A DNA stretch of 64,000 nt from Enterovibrio norvegicus_B (GCF_002876705.1 NZ_MDAG01000035.1:62001-126000), one strand, 5' to 3'. Positions 24,339 to 33,995 are shown, counted from the stretch's first letter. Notes: generated by a model from the letters alone, not told the origin. Numbers and translations: made by a program.

Positions 24339-26216
24339 ATGGGTTTTGATTTGCTGGCGCTGGGTGCTCAAGGCGTCCTAACAGCACAACGACAGCTAAA
24401 TACAACGGGCCACAATATCTCTAACGTGAACACGGAAGGATATAGTCGTCAGTCTGTAGAGCAACGCGCGAACGACACTGCCTATTGGTCAGCAAACCAA
24501 TGGGGTCAAGGTGTACACGCGGCGTCGGTGCGTCGTAACTACGATAAGTTTGCCGCCAACGAATTCAGTATCTCCACCTCTGCGCTTAGCCATGCGACAA
24601 CCCGCAACAGCCAGCTCACCATGCTGGATGACATGATGTCTCACTCCGCCAAGAAAATTCCTGAAAACATGAATGAATTCTATGGTGCAGTAAAAGGCCT
24701 AACGGACAGCCCAAGTGACATGGGTGCGCGCAAAGTGGTGCTTGAAAAGTCTCGCTTGGTTGCTGCCGGTCTTAACGACATGAATACCATTCTTCAAGCG
24801 CAAGAAATGGATACCTCGGTTGAAATCGATGCCACCTTGACGCGCATGAATGATATTGGTGCGGAAATCGTTGATGTTCATAAAGCCTTGCTGAAAAGCC
24901 AAGCCGTCGATAACGACTTGCTCGATAGACACCAAAGTTTGATCAACGAGCTGTCCGAATTTACCCAGGTGAGCGTGAACCAACGTGATGATGGCTTGTA
25001 TAACGTCATCATTGGTAGTGGGCACACCCTGGTATCAGGCTTACATGCCAGTGAATTAAAAACGGTGCCTGGCGACCCTGACCATCAAAAACGCCGTTTG
25101 GCGCTGGTGGAAGGGAAAAGCCTTAAAGCGATTGATAACGATGACATCCGCGGTAGGTTGGGTGCGATGTTTGAATACCGCGATAACACACTAGGGCAAG
25201 TGCGCGACGAGCTAGGTCGTTTAGCGGCGGGTTTCTCCATGTCATTGAATGACATGCAATCTCAAGGTTTTGATTTGAGTGGTGCGATCGGCGAGAAAAT
25301 CTTTACAGATTTCAACGATGACAGAATCTCACGTGACCGCGTGATTAAGGGCTCAAACTCGACAGCTGATATCAAGGTCACGCTCGAAAACTTATCGGCA
25401 CTGAAAATTGGCGACTACCACCTGAAATACGATGGTAGCCAGTACACCTTGGTTGACCCCGAAAAGAACATGGTGAACGTCACCCCAACAGGTACACCAC
25501 CTGCGTTTGAATATGATGGGTTGAAAATCCAAGTTGATGCAGGGCTTGCCGCTGGCGAGCGTGTGATTATCCGACCGCTTCGACAAGCGGCAGGGCAAAT
25601 TGGCGTCACCATGGAAGACCCGGCAAAAATTGCCGCACAAAGTTATGTCAGCTCTAAGTCCAACGTTACGGGCCAAGGTGATGTGAAAATACTGGCGCAA
25701 GGTGCGCAGCAAGAATTCCAAGTCGCGATTTCTCCGGATGCGACCCAGTTTGCAGTGTTGGACATGAAAGGTAACATTCTTGTCGCACCGCAGGCATACC
25801 CGCCCGCAGGGTCGGTGAATGTGAATGGTACCGTGTTTGAATTGTCTGACGGTGCTGCACCGGAAGATGTGTTCGCCATTAGCCTCCAACCCGCAGATGG
25901 TGAAAACGGCAACCTGATCCGTATGCAGAAACTGCAAACGCAAAAATTGATGGACGGTGGTCGCTCAAGCCTGATTGATGTGTATGAAGGGTTGAACACT
26001 GACATTGGTGTGCAAAAGGCTTCATTCGCGCGCTTGGAAGACGTGAGCCGCGTTGAGCATGACGCCGCCGCTGGGCGCGTTGCAGAAATTTCTGGCGTTA
26101 ACCTCGACGAAGAAGCCGCAAACATGATGAAGTTTCAACAGGCGTACATGGCCTCCTCTCGTATCATGACGGCTGCCAATGAAACCTTTGAAACTCTGTT
26201 GAGTGCAACCCGATAA
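24339..26216 (+). CDS. flgK: Hook-filament junction protein FlgK (HAP1)
   Basis: FlgK joins hook and filament. The 625 residues have a conserved N-terminus (NTTGHNISNVNTEGYSRQSV near residue 24) and C-terminus (GVNLDEEAANMMKFQQAYMA near residue 590). The centre is the variable surface domain. It is exported with FlgN as chaperone. flgL follows after 11 bp in the same transcript. Confidence 0.96.
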   Translation: MGFDLLALGAQGVLTAQRQLNTTGHNISNVNTEGYSRQSVEQRANDTAYWSANQWGQGVHAASVRRNYDKFAANEFSISTSALSHATTRNSQLTMLDDMMSHSAKKIPENMNEFYGAVKGLTDSPSDMGARKVVLEKSRLVAAGLNDMNTILQAQEMDTSVEIDATLTRMNDIGAEIVDVHKALLKSQAVDNDLLDRHQSLINELSEFTQVSVNQRDDGLYNVIIGSGHTLVSGLHASELKTVPGDPDHQKRRLALVEGKSLKAIDNDDIRGRLGAMFEYRDNTLGQVRDELGRLAAGFSMSLNDMQSQGFDLSGAIGEKIFTDFNDDRISRDRVIKGSNSTADIKVTLENLSALKIGDYHLKYDGSQYTLVDPEKNMVNVTPTGTPPAFEYDGLKIQVDAGLAAGERVIIRPLRQAAGQIGVTMEDPAKIAAQSYVSSKSNVTGQGDVKILAQGAQQEFQVAISPDATQFAVLDMKGNILVAPQAYPPAGSVNVNGTVFELSDGAAPEDVFAISLQPADGENGNLIRMQKLQTQKLMDGGRSSLIDVYEGLNTDIGVQKASFARLEDVSRVEHDAAAGRVAEISGVNLDEEAANMMKFQQAYMASSRIMTAANETFETLLSATR

Positions 26217-26227
26217 GGATATGACTG

Positions 26228-27421
26228 ATGATTAGCCGTATTGCCAGTTTCCACAACTATCAGTCTGTATCGAATGATTTGATGCGCCAGCAGGTCAAGC
26301 TGCAAGACAATCAAGACCAGCTCGCAACGGGTAAGCGTGTGCTTACCTCTGGTGATGATCCTGTCGCGTCTATCTACATTCAGAACTTCCGTCAGCAAGA
26401 CAAACAACTCGATCAATACGTTGATTCGATCACGCTGGCTCGCAACCGTCAAACCCGCGCTGAAATCGCGATTGACGATTCGGAGCAATTGATCGATAGC
26501 GCCAAGCGTACCACGATGGAAATGATCAACGGCTCGCTGTCAGATGACGACCGTGCCGCGCACAAGCAAGACATGAAAGGCTTGTACGATAACTTCATGA
26601 ATTTGGTCAACGCCAAGGATGAGTCCGGCAATTTCTTGTTTTCTGGTACGCAAGCGAGCAAGCAACCCTTCTATCGTGATAATGCAGGCAATGTGCGTTA
26701 TGCCGGAGACAGCTATCACCGCACGGCACAAATTGCCCCTGCGGTCGAAGTGCAAACCAGCGATCCGGGTGATGAAGTTTTCATGGAAATCAAAAACCCG
26801 TTTGGTGACTATCAGCCTGACTATGAACTGGAAAGCGGTTCTCTGTTGCTGTTAGCGTCAGCGACCAACACCAACAATGCCGATACGTCCGATTATGCGG
26901 TGAATTTCAGTGTGGATGGCAATGGCCAAACGCTGTACGAACTGACGCAAAACGGCGCCATGGTGAGTTCGGGCGTTTACGACCCTGCCACCGGTGTACA
27001 GTGGGGCACGTTAAGCGCGAGCTTTGAAGGCGAGATGCTAGATGGTGATTCCATCTCATTGGCTCGCCAAGATACGTTCAACGTGTTTGATGCCTTTAGA
27101 AAAGGCATGGAATTGTCCGAAGAAAGTATTTTCAATGCGTCGGCAACGGCAGAACTTCACCAAGTGACGGAACAGTTTTCTGCCGCGTTTAAGCATTTGA
27201 ACAAAGCGCGTTCAGAAGTGGGTACGCGCTTGAACACGCTCGATCGCCAAGAAAGCATGCACCAAGATTTCAAACTGGTGCTGAACCGTTCGCTCGGGAC
27301 GATGGAAGATTTGGACTACTCGACGGCCGTGATCGACATGAATGAAAACTTGTTGGCGCTGCAAGCGTCACAACAAGCATTTGCGAAGACAAAAGATTTG
27401 ACGCTGTTTAACTACATTTAA
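26228..27421 (+). CDS. flgL: Hook-filament junction protein FlgL (HAP3)
   Basis: FlgL is the second junction zone protein, between FlgK and flagellin. It has 397 residues with flagellin-like N-terminal helix sequence (QDNQDQLATGKRVLTSGDDP near residue 26) and a C-terminal helix (TAVIDMNENLLALQASQQAF). The gene ends the flgK-flgL pair. Directly downstream the flagellar order is interrupted by accessory genes before the flagellins. Confidence 0.95.
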   Translation: MISRIASFHNYQSVSNDLMRQQVKLQDNQDQLATGKRVLTSGDDPVASIYIQNFRQQDKQLDQYVDSITLARNRQTRAEIAIDDSEQLIDSAKRTTMEMINGSLSDDDRAAHKQDMKGLYDNFMNLVNAKDESGNFLFSGTQASKQPFYRDNAGNVRYAGDSYHRTAQIAPAVEVQTSDPGDEVFMEIKNPFGDYQPDYELESGSLLLLASATNTNNADTSDYAVNFSVDGNGQTLYELTQNGAMVSSGVYDPATGVQWGTLSASFEGEMLDGDSISLARQDTFNVFDAFRKGMELSEESIFNASATAELHQVTEQFSAAFKHLNKARSEVGTRLNTLDRQESMHQDFKLVLNRSLGTMEDLDYSTAVIDMNENLLALQASQQAFAKTKDLTLFNYI

Positions 27422-27452
27422 TCAAGATGGCGAGAAAGAGCAGTTTCTAGAC

Positions 27453-27497
27453 GCGAGATAAAATCAAAAGCACTGTTAAGGTCGTTATTTATCTCGC
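27453..27497. repeat. Inverted repeat between flgL and the AraC-type gene
   Basis: GCGAGATAAA (27453-27462) and its complement TTTATCTCGC (27488-27497) are separated by 25 bp in the gap between two convergent genes. It may act as a two-way transcription end, but the loop is long and there is no T-run. Confidence 0.4.
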
Positions 27498-27553
27498 TAA
27501 AAACTGGTGGACTGTCGCTCTAAACAGCTAAGATTTTCTCGCTTCTCGCTTCG

Positions 27554-28438
27554 CTACAAAAACTGCTTCCTAAATGCCATCGGCGTCATGTTCTTTATCG
27601 CTTTAAACTGGCGATTAAAATTCGATAGATTTGAAAACCCCACCTTTTCAGCCACCACGGCAATAGGGGTCTTTGTGCGCATTAAGAGTTCACAAGCTTT
27701 GCCTAAGCGATAGCGCTTCAAATGATCAGAAAAACTTTCAGAGAAGTGCTTTTCAAACATGCGGTATACCGAACTTTCGCTCATATGCAGGTGACGGCAC
27801 ATATCATCAACACCAAGAGGTTTATGATAATGGTCGGCAATAAACTGCTGAGCTTTCTCGAGTTTGTCGTTAATCGGTGTGTCTTTGGCGACGTAAAAAC
27901 AGTAAGGCCTAGAGGTCAGCGGCTTGGCGGCTTTGTCTTCACAAAGCAGTAGCAAGATATCGATGACATGGGTGAATTGAATCGACGGTTTTAAATCGCA
28001 GGCATGATGCATCAGTGCATGCAGTTTTTCACCGGTTTGAGGCGAAAACTTGAGCCCTTTGTGAGCACGAACCAGCAACTCTGAAATAGGCGAGAGTTCT
28101 GGCACGGTGGCAATGAGTGATTCTAGCCAACATTGATCCAACCAAAGCACGTGCGAACTGGCGGGGCGATCTTCTGTCGCGGATGCGGTGCTGCTTATCA
28201 TATGCGGAAGCCCAGGTCCCATCAGATACGCACAGTTATGTTCAGCATCGCCAATGTAATCGCCCAGCACGGTTTTAGCATTCACCACGCCGTGTGGGTC
28301 TTGATAGACCACGAGTTCAATTTCGTTGTGATAGTGCCAACCGCAGTGGGTTTCTCGTACGGTATGATCGCAGTGATAATCAACGAAATGCCAAGAAAGA
28401 CTTGTTGATTTATCAATCGGTTCAATGGTTGGCTTCAT
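27554..28438 (-). CDS. AraC-family transcriptional regulator
   Basis: A 294-residue regulator. Residues 1-110 resemble an effector-binding cupin (CGWHYHNEIELVVYQ, GPGLPHMI), and residues 195-294 hold the double helix-turn-helix of the AraC/XylS family (GVDDMCRHLHMSESSVYRMF; IAVVAEKVGFSNLSNFNRQF). Cupin-type AraC proteins often sense sugars. It is divergent from a SET-type sugar exporter gene 186 bp away, and a good CRP-like site lies in the shared region, so it probably controls that transporter. It is unrelated to flagellar control as far as the sequence shows. Confidence 0.9.
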   Translation of the reverse strand: MKPTIEPIDKSTSLSWHFVDYHCDHTVRETHCGWHYHNEIELVVYQDPHGVVNAKTVLGDYIGDAEHNCAYLMGPGLPHMISSTASATEDRPASSHVLWLDQCWLESLIATVPELSPISELLVRAHKGLKFSPQTGEKLHALMHHACDLKPSIQFTHVIDILLLLCEDKAAKPLTSRPYCFYVAKDTPINDKLEKAQQFIADHYHKPLGVDDMCRHLHMSESSVYRMFEKHFSESFSDHLKRYRLGKACELLMRTKTPIAVVAEKVGFSNLSNFNRQFKAIKNMTPMAFRKQFL

Positions 28439-28535
28439 CTTGTGTGCTCTTTCATCAAGTTGGCGGCATTATCATCAGTTTTTACGCATATCGTCAGTGT
28501 AAAGAAAGATATTGAAGGAATAGTATTAGTTATTG

Positions 28536-28551
28536 CGTGATATTCATCACA
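28536..28551. promoter_or_regulatory. CRP-like site between the AraC-type regulator and the exporter
   Basis: CGTGATATTCATCACA contains GTGA-N6-TCAC, a near-perfect CRP palindrome. It lies about 75 bp before the exporter start, a usual place for activation, and supports a sugar-related role for this gene pair. Confidence 0.6.
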
Positions 28552-28624
28552 TATGCAATGTGTTTGTTTCTAAAATTCACTACATAAATTAAGTTCAGCC
28601 GTTTTTAGACAGTGAGAATATGAA

Positions 28625-29842
28625 ATGAGAAATTACGGTCGTTTTTTGACGCAAAAAGCGCCGCTTGGCTACCTGTTGGTGTGCCTCTTTGCGGGGCTAG
28701 GAAGCGGCTTCTTCTACCCACTGTCAGGTTTGTTTGTGGTTGATGCGTTGGGTGCATCGCCATTGCAAATGGGAGTTTTCCTCGCATTTTCTATCTTGAG
28801 CGGCGTGTTGGTGTCGCAGCGCATTGCTAAGCGTTCTGATCTTGGTTTGGACAGACGCAAAATCATCTTAGCGTCGCAAATGAGCTTTATTGTCGTTATG
28901 GTGCTGTTTCTGTTTATCCGAAACTATTACTTGGCGCTGGCAGTTATGATGTGCATTTCCAGCTTCAGTGCGGCTGCAATGCCACAGACGTTTGCTATTG
29001 GCCGTGAGTATGCGGACAAAGAGCTGGGTAACAACGCCACACTTTTTCTGTCCTTGATGCGCGCCATGATGTCGTTGTCATGGGTGATCGGCCCACCATT
29101 GGCATTCATTGTGAAAGATGCGGTCGGTTTCAACGGAGCATTTATGTTTGCGGGCTCCATGATGAGTATTTCAGTACTGATTGTGTGGCGTCTGTTCCCA
29201 TCAGTCACCATCAAAAAAGAAGAAAGGGCAACGCCTGTTGTTAATCACACTTGGCGACGCATTGATGGCGTGCCGATGTACATTGCCGCCGTGTTTATGC
29301 TGTTCTGGGCAAACAACATGTATGTCACATCGATTCCGTTGTATGTGTCGAAAGAATTGGCGATGGATGGCGCCGTGGCAGGACAATTGTTGGGGCTAGC
29401 AGCCTTTGTCGAAATCCCAGTCATGATTTTGGCAGGGCTCTGGGCGACGCGTGTTGACCCTCAAAAGCTGATGATCCTTGGGGTTACTGCGGCGTGCTTA
29501 TTCTACACCTTGCTGTGGGGCGCAGATGAACTGTGGCAAATGTATGCCCTTCAGTTGCTAAACGGCACGGCTGTCGGAATCTGTGCGGGTCTCGGCATGG
29601 TGGTCATCCAAAATAAGATGTCGACCCAAATGGGAGTGGCGACCACTTTGTTTAACAATGCCATCATGGTGGCAAGCTTGATTTCGAGTGTTACCGTGGG
29701 CGTGATTGCACAGTTCTTTGATTATCACTCTGTGATTGGCGCGATGATCATGGTTGGGCTGGTGGCGTTGTTGCTCTTGATGCTTTCTGTTAGAGAAAAG
29801 AAACAGCCTTGCCCACCAGAAGCGGCAGCAGAGGTGCACTGA
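28625..29842 (+). CDS. MFS sugar efflux transporter, SET family-like
   Basis: A 405-residue integral membrane protein with about 12 hydrophobic helices in two halves, fitting the major facilitator superfamily. It resembles the SET group (E. coli SetA/SetB), which exports sugars and analogues by proton antiport. Segments such as GLGSGFFYPLSGLFVVDALG near the start, the SQRIAKRSDLGLDRRKIILA loop between TM2 and TM3, and TMSLSWVIGPPLAF-like residues in TM5 support this. The substrate is unknown. It is divergent from the AraC-type gene and convergent with the TPR gene, with a terminator between. Confidence 0.85.
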   Translation: MRNYGRFLTQKAPLGYLLVCLFAGLGSGFFYPLSGLFVVDALGASPLQMGVFLAFSILSGVLVSQRIAKRSDLGLDRRKIILASQMSFIVVMVLFLFIRNYYLALAVMMCISSFSAAAMPQTFAIGREYADKELGNNATLFLSLMRAMMSLSWVIGPPLAFIVKDAVGFNGAFMFAGSMMSISVLIVWRLFPSVTIKKEERATPVVNHTWRRIDGVPMYIAAVFMLFWANNMYVTSIPLYVSKELAMDGAVAGQLLGLAAFVEIPVMILAGLWATRVDPQKLMILGVTAACLFYTLLWGADELWQMYALQLLNGTAVGICAGLGMVVIQNKMSTQMGVATTLFNNAIMVASLISSVTVGVIAQFFDYHSVIGAMIMVGLVALLLLMLSVREKKQPCPPEAAAEVH

Positions 29843-29897
29843 CTCAATCGTCGCGATAGCGAAAAAAATAGCGAAAGAAAATAGAGAACTCAAAGAG

Positions 29898-29926
29898 AAA
29901 AGGTCAGCAGATGCTGACCTTTTTTG
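29898..29926 (+). terminator. Two-way terminator between the exporter and the TPR gene
   Basis: AAAAGGTCAGC (29898-29908) pairs with GCTGACCTTTT (29913-29923) around a 4-nt loop, with a T-run after and an A-run before. It can serve both convergent genes. Confidence 0.88.
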
Positions 29927-29950
29927 TTTTTGTTGCTGAATGAAGGCCGA

Positions 29951-32053
29951 TTATTTCAAACGCGCCTGGACGTGTTTCGCCATGGAGGTTAGCAATGGGT
30001 ACTTGTCTTCAAGCATGGGCGGGTAGAAATAGCCGTACTCGTTCTCGCAATAGATGTCAGCGGGTTCGTCAAAGCGAGATTCAGTCGTACCGGCAAAGAA
30101 TACGTGACAAGGCGTGCCGACGGCGGTTGTTAAACGGTGCACGGCTGTACCTGCGGTGATCACTGCATCTAAACCTGCGATAACGGCAGCAGTTCCATCG
30201 AAATCATCACGCAAATCTAACCCTTCAAGCTGTACCACTTGAACGCCTGAGATCTTGTGGATCTTCTTCAGTTCTTTACTGCATTCGCCGTATTGAAGGT
30301 TGATGAAGACTGCATTGGGGAATTGCTTCAACAAATACGCCACTTCTTCAGCGACCAAGTAGTGCATGTTACGTGTTGCTGCTGCCAAACCACTTCGCCA
30401 ACACAATCCAATCAGCTGTGCGTCAGGGTTGCTCGCACGTATGTCATCTAAACGCGATTGCCATTGTTGCTTTAATGTGTCCGGTGTTTTGACATAGCCC
30501 GATTGGAAAACGTGTCGACCGTGCTGCTCAAAACACAGTGCAGCCAAGCTTCCCCCTGGGATCCAACTGGTGATGTGAGCCAGGACTTCCGGTGGCAAGG
30601 TGATGTCTGTGTTGTCTGTGCGTTTCACTGGCACCATGATGGCGTCTGGAAACGCGTTGCTAAGCACGCTCTCTAGTCGAGGGTCGCAGGCAACGTAGGC
30701 TTTCTGACAGTTGTCCAATACCAGTTGTAGATTATGGAAGTAGAGAATCTCATCCCCTACGCCTTGTTCTGGCATCACCAGCACGATGTCGTCTTTAGGG
30801 CGGTTCAAATTCCATTGTGGCAATTCGCCTTTGTAACGCAGGCGGCGACCGCAGGTAATACCAAGTTCATTGGCTTGATAATATTTATCCCACTCTTCGA
30901 GTGTGCGGTACACGAAGCTCACGTTAAAACCCGCATCAATGTCATTCGGGAAGCGCGTTAAATATTCTTCGAGTAATTGTTTGGATTTTTTTGCTTCCCC
31001 TTTGTACCAAAGTACTTCGGCGAGGTAAGTAGACAGGCGCTCTTTGTTTTCTTCATTGGCCATTTCTGCCGCGCGTTCAATGTGCTTTTGGCACTCAATA
31101 ATGGCTGACGGCGTGAAATTGTGTCGGGTTCTTAACAAGTTAAAACTGGCGGTTGCAAGGCGATAGCGTAAATCCGCGTCTTTACCGTGTTGCTTGATGC
31201 CTTCTATTGCTGCGCGATAGGCCTCTAGCCAGTTTTGTTCTTTTTCATAACTCTGCACGAGAAGGCGGCAAAGAATTGAATCTTCCGGCCAGCGTTTGAT
31301 GCCAGCAAGACACAATTTACGCGCAGAGGTGAATTGCTCAAGTTTGATATCACAGTGGCTTAGAAGAACGGCCACGTCTTTTTCTGGTGCGTGTTCGCTG
31401 TAGGCGCGCATCAAAAACTGACGCGCCAAACCAATGTTATCTGCAGCCAGCTCCAACCTTGCCAGTCCAACCAATGCAGGGGTTAAATCCCCGGCCACAC
31501 TGATCAATGCTTGGAAAAGCTGTTTGGCTTGTTCTGTGTTGCCAGATGCCAACATTTGTTCAGCAAGCTCAAGAGTTTGGCTGACTTCATCGTTCATGGT
31601 TGATGATTTTTGCTGTTGAAGTGATGCCACTTCTTTTGCCGTGCGACGACTTTCACCGCGTTGACCGATCGTCGCGGTGAGTTGTTGCCGCATGGCAAGC
31701 AATTCTTCATGGTCAGGTAACACACCCAACAGGCTATCAACGATTTCCAGTGCGTCTTTATTCATGCTTTGTTGTGCCAAAATATTGGCTTTATCAAACA
31801 AGAGTGAGGCGTTTCCTGGTTCAACAAGCAGTGCGCGATCCAGTTTATTTATGGCCTCTTGCCATAAACCGTCCTCCACATCGAGCACGGACAAGACTTG
31901 CAGCACAGGGGCGTTGTCAGGAGCAACACCTAGGATCTGCTCAAAGATTTGTCTCGCCTCTTTTTTCTTTTCGTGTTGATACAGAAAAACACCATGCTCG
32001 AATGCTTGTTCAATCGACATGGTGCCATCGTTGGTTTGGGAGGTGTCGGTCAT
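29951..32053 (-). CDS. TPR protein with glycosyltransferase-like C-terminal domain
   Basis: A 700-residue cytoplasmic protein from the ATG at 32053 (a frame to 32095 is open but less likely). Residues 10-370 hold TPR-type helical repeats (ALEIVDSLLGVLPDHEELLA, ACRAL-like and AELLWYKGEAKKSK-type units). The C-terminal 300 residues resemble GT-B folds found behind TPRs: VLVMPEQGVGDEILYFHNLQ, LIGLCWRSGLAAATRNMHYL, and VITAGTAVHRLTTAVGTPCH. Genes of this build beside flagellin genes have been tied to flagellin glycosylation in other gammaproteobacteria. That role is inferred from position; the reaction and sugar are unknown. It runs opposite to the flagellins. Confidence 0.75.
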   Translation of the reverse strand: MTDTSQTNDGTMSIEQAFEHGVFLYQHEKKKEARQIFEQILGVAPDNAPVLQVLSVLDVEDGLWQEAINKLDRALLVEPGNASLLFDKANILAQQSMNKDALEIVDSLLGVLPDHEELLAMRQQLTATIGQRGESRRTAKEVASLQQQKSSTMNDEVSQTLELAEQMLASGNTEQAKQLFQALISVAGDLTPALVGLARLELAADNIGLARQFLMRAYSEHAPEKDVAVLLSHCDIKLEQFTSARKLCLAGIKRWPEDSILCRLLVQSYEKEQNWLEAYRAAIEGIKQHGKDADLRYRLATASFNLLRTRHNFTPSAIIECQKHIERAAEMANEENKERLSTYLAEVLWYKGEAKKSKQLLEEYLTRFPNDIDAGFNVSFVYRTLEEWDKYYQANELGITCGRRLRYKGELPQWNLNRPKDDIVLVMPEQGVGDEILYFHNLQLVLDNCQKAYVACDPRLESVLSNAFPDAIMVPVKRTDNTDITLPPEVLAHITSWIPGGSLAALCFEQHGRHVFQSGYVKTPDTLKQQWQSRLDDIRASNPDAQLIGLCWRSGLAAATRNMHYLVAEEVAYLLKQFPNAVFINLQYGECSKELKKIHKISGVQVVQLEGLDLRDDFDGTAAVIAGLDAVITAGTAVHRLTTAVGTPCHVFFAGTTESRFDEPADIYCENEYGYFYPPMLEDKYPLLTSMAKHVQARLK

Positions 32054-32361
32054 ATCTGATCCATCTATTTTGCATCTGCAGTAAGCGGGTGGCATTAAAG
32101 AAAATGCAGCAAATACCGTGCCTATTGCCTATAACTAATAATAATGTGTCGCTATTGAGTGATTTGTTTTTACAGAAAGAGACATTGAGCTCATTAATGG
32201 TATCGCTTTTTTGATCTGTAAAGCAGAGTTAAAGAAGGGAGGACGCACAGAGGATATGAATTGCCGTTCTTGTATGAAAAAGTGGTTAAACTTTTGCCGC
32301 TTTCGGCCGATACCCTCGAGGGTTTATTTTTAAGTGATTGAAAATGAAGACTTTCCTAAAG

Positions 32362-32379
32362 TTGGCACACAACTTGAAT
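32362..32379 (+). promoter_or_regulatory. Variant sigma-54 promoter of the first flagellin
   Basis: TTGGCACACAACTTGAAT has a perfect -24 half (TTGGCAC, GG at 32364-32365) and, 10 bp on, GA at 32376-32377 in place of GC. The transcript would start near 32388 with a leader of about 130 nt. The 5' part of the gap (32100-32361) shows no gene. Confidence 0.6.
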
Positions 32380-32439
32380 AGATATGGGCATGTAGGTATC
32401 AATACTGTTTGGTGCCATCCCTAATAACGAACTGAAGCT

Positions 32440-32485
32440 GGCCCCGCTAAGCAATCGGACTAACGTGTCGCGGGTAGGCTGTTTC
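32440..32485 (+). promoter_or_regulatory. Possible leader structure of the first flagellin
   Basis: In the predicted long leader, AGC and CCCGC near 32439-32450 can pair with GCGGG and GGCT near 32469-32479, closing a loop of about 20 nt. A smaller hairpin TTTCGC/GCGAAA follows at about 32482-32501, before the AAAGGAG ribosome-binding site. A role in mRNA stability or translation is inferred. Confidence 0.3.
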
Positions 32486-32517
32486 GCAAGAATACGCGAA
32501 AGTCAAAGGAGAGCAAA

Positions 32518-33660
32518 ATGGGTGTAACAGTTAACACCAACGTGTCTGCGATGACTGCGCAGCGTTACCTGAACAAATCGACCAATGAACTTAATACGTC
32601 GATGGAACGCTTGTCGTCTGGTAGTCGAATCAATAGCGCAAAAGATGACGCTGCGGGTCTGCAGATCTCGAATCGACTCATTTCCCAAACCCGTGGCTTA
32701 GATGTCGCTATGCGAAATGCGAACGATGGTATCTCTATCGCGCAGACTGCTGAAGGTGCGATGCAGGAATCGACCAACATACTGCAACGTATGCGTGATC
32801 TGTCTCTGCAATCCGCTAACGGTGCAAACGGCAGTTCTGAACGTATTGCGATTCAAGAAGAAGTGTCGGCGCTGCAAGACGAACTTAACCGTATCGCTGA
32901 AACGACAGCATTCGGTGGTCGTCGACTGCTTAACGGTTCTTTTGGCGAGGCAGCATTCCAAATTGGTGCGGACTCTGGTGAGGCCGTTATCATGGGGTTA
33001 AGCAGCATTCGTGCTGATGATTACCGCATGGGTGGTTCAGAGTTTGTTGCGGCAAATCCCAAGTCTGCGGGTTGGGAGGTGTCGGCGGGTGCAGCGTCAC
33101 TGACGATGGATTTCGTCACGAAAGACGGCAAAACCGTTAGTCTGGATATCGCGACGAAAGTAGGCGATGACATCGAAGAGATTGCTACCTACATTAATGG
33201 TCAATCTGATGAGATGGTGACCGCATCGGTTGATGAAAATGGCCAACTGCAAATCTTCGTCGCAGAAGAGAAGTTGGCAGGTAATGTGACCTTTGGTGGC
33301 ACATTGGCCGCATCACTTGGCATGGCAACGGGTGCTGGCTCGGCAGTGACATCGAAAGACATCGATGTGAGCACTGTGGGTGGCGCTCAGATGGGCGTGG
33401 GCATTATTGATTCGGCAATGCAGTACATCGACAGCCAACGTGCTGACCTGGGTGCGAAGCAAAACCGCTTGAGCCACACCATCAGTAACTTGTCGAACAT
33501 TCAAGAGAATGTGTCTGCATCTAACAGCCGTATTCGCGATACTGATTTTGCCAAAGAAACGACCGAACTTACCAAAGGTCAAATCCTTCAACAAGCAAGT
33601 ACCTCGATCCTGGCGCAGGCCAAGCAGATGCCACAAGCAGCACTCAACCTGCTTCAATAG
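32518..33660 (+). CDS. Flagellin (sigma-54-type, FlaA-like)
   Basis: Flagellin is the filament subunit. The 380 residues have conserved D0/D1 ends (YLNKSTNELNTSMERLSSGS, INSAKDDAAGLQISNRL at the N-terminus; TTELTKGQILQQASTSILAQ at the C-terminus). The central D2/D3-like part, about residues 175-280, differs from the second copy. It is preceded by a sigma-54-like site, the arrangement of the essential flaA in Vibrio, while the next flagellin has a sigma-28 site. A strong terminator follows, so it is transcribed alone. No Cys is visible. Confidence 0.95.
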   Translation: MGVTVNTNVSAMTAQRYLNKSTNELNTSMERLSSGSRINSAKDDAAGLQISNRLISQTRGLDVAMRNANDGISIAQTAEGAMQESTNILQRMRDLSLQSANGANGSSERIAIQEEVSALQDELNRIAETTAFGGRRLLNGSFGEAAFQIGADSGEAVIMGLSSIRADDYRMGGSEFVAANPKSAGWEVSAGAASLTMDFVTKDGKTVSLDIATKVGDDIEEIATYINGQSDEMVTASVDENGQLQIFVAEEKLAGNVTFGGTLAASLGMATGAGSAVTSKDIDVSTVGGAQMGVGIIDSAMQYIDSQRADLGAKQNRLSHTISNLSNIQENVSASNSRIRDTDFAKETTELTKGQILQQASTSILAQAKQMPQAALNLLQ

Positions 33661-33680
33661 CGGCATTCCCAACGTTTATG

Positions 33681-33708
33681 AAAAGCGGCAATCACTTGCC
33701 GCTTTTTT
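33681..33708 (+). terminator. Terminator of the first flagellin
   Basis: An 11-bp perfect stem, AAAAGCGGCAA (33681-33691) with TTGCCGCTTTT (33696-33706), has a TCAC loop and extends into a T-run. 33717-33995 holds no gene that I can support. Confidence 0.93.
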
Positions 33709-33995
33709 TGTGCCTGTTGAAACAGCACCATGATTTTTTCCCCTCGCTTTCTCCCGTCATATTGATGAGCTGATTTCCAGCCGTAGTACGTCTTTTTTGT
33801 GCCTTTAAATACCAATTTCTCTTTGGCTTTTCATCTCTGTACCCCTTGTTGGTATCGCCTATCATCCTGTTTTTATGAGGAAAACAAATTCATCACTAAA
33901 GTTTTCTCTATCGAGGACGAAAACCTTGTTAGCACCATGATTTTACGACCATTGATCAGCATTACTTGGGTGTAAAAAAAACGGAAAAAAAAGTG

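Noticed and set aside
25392..25943. 183-residue minus-strand ORF inside flgK
   Set aside because: Antisense shadow of flgK, Cys/His-rich as is usual for such artefacts.
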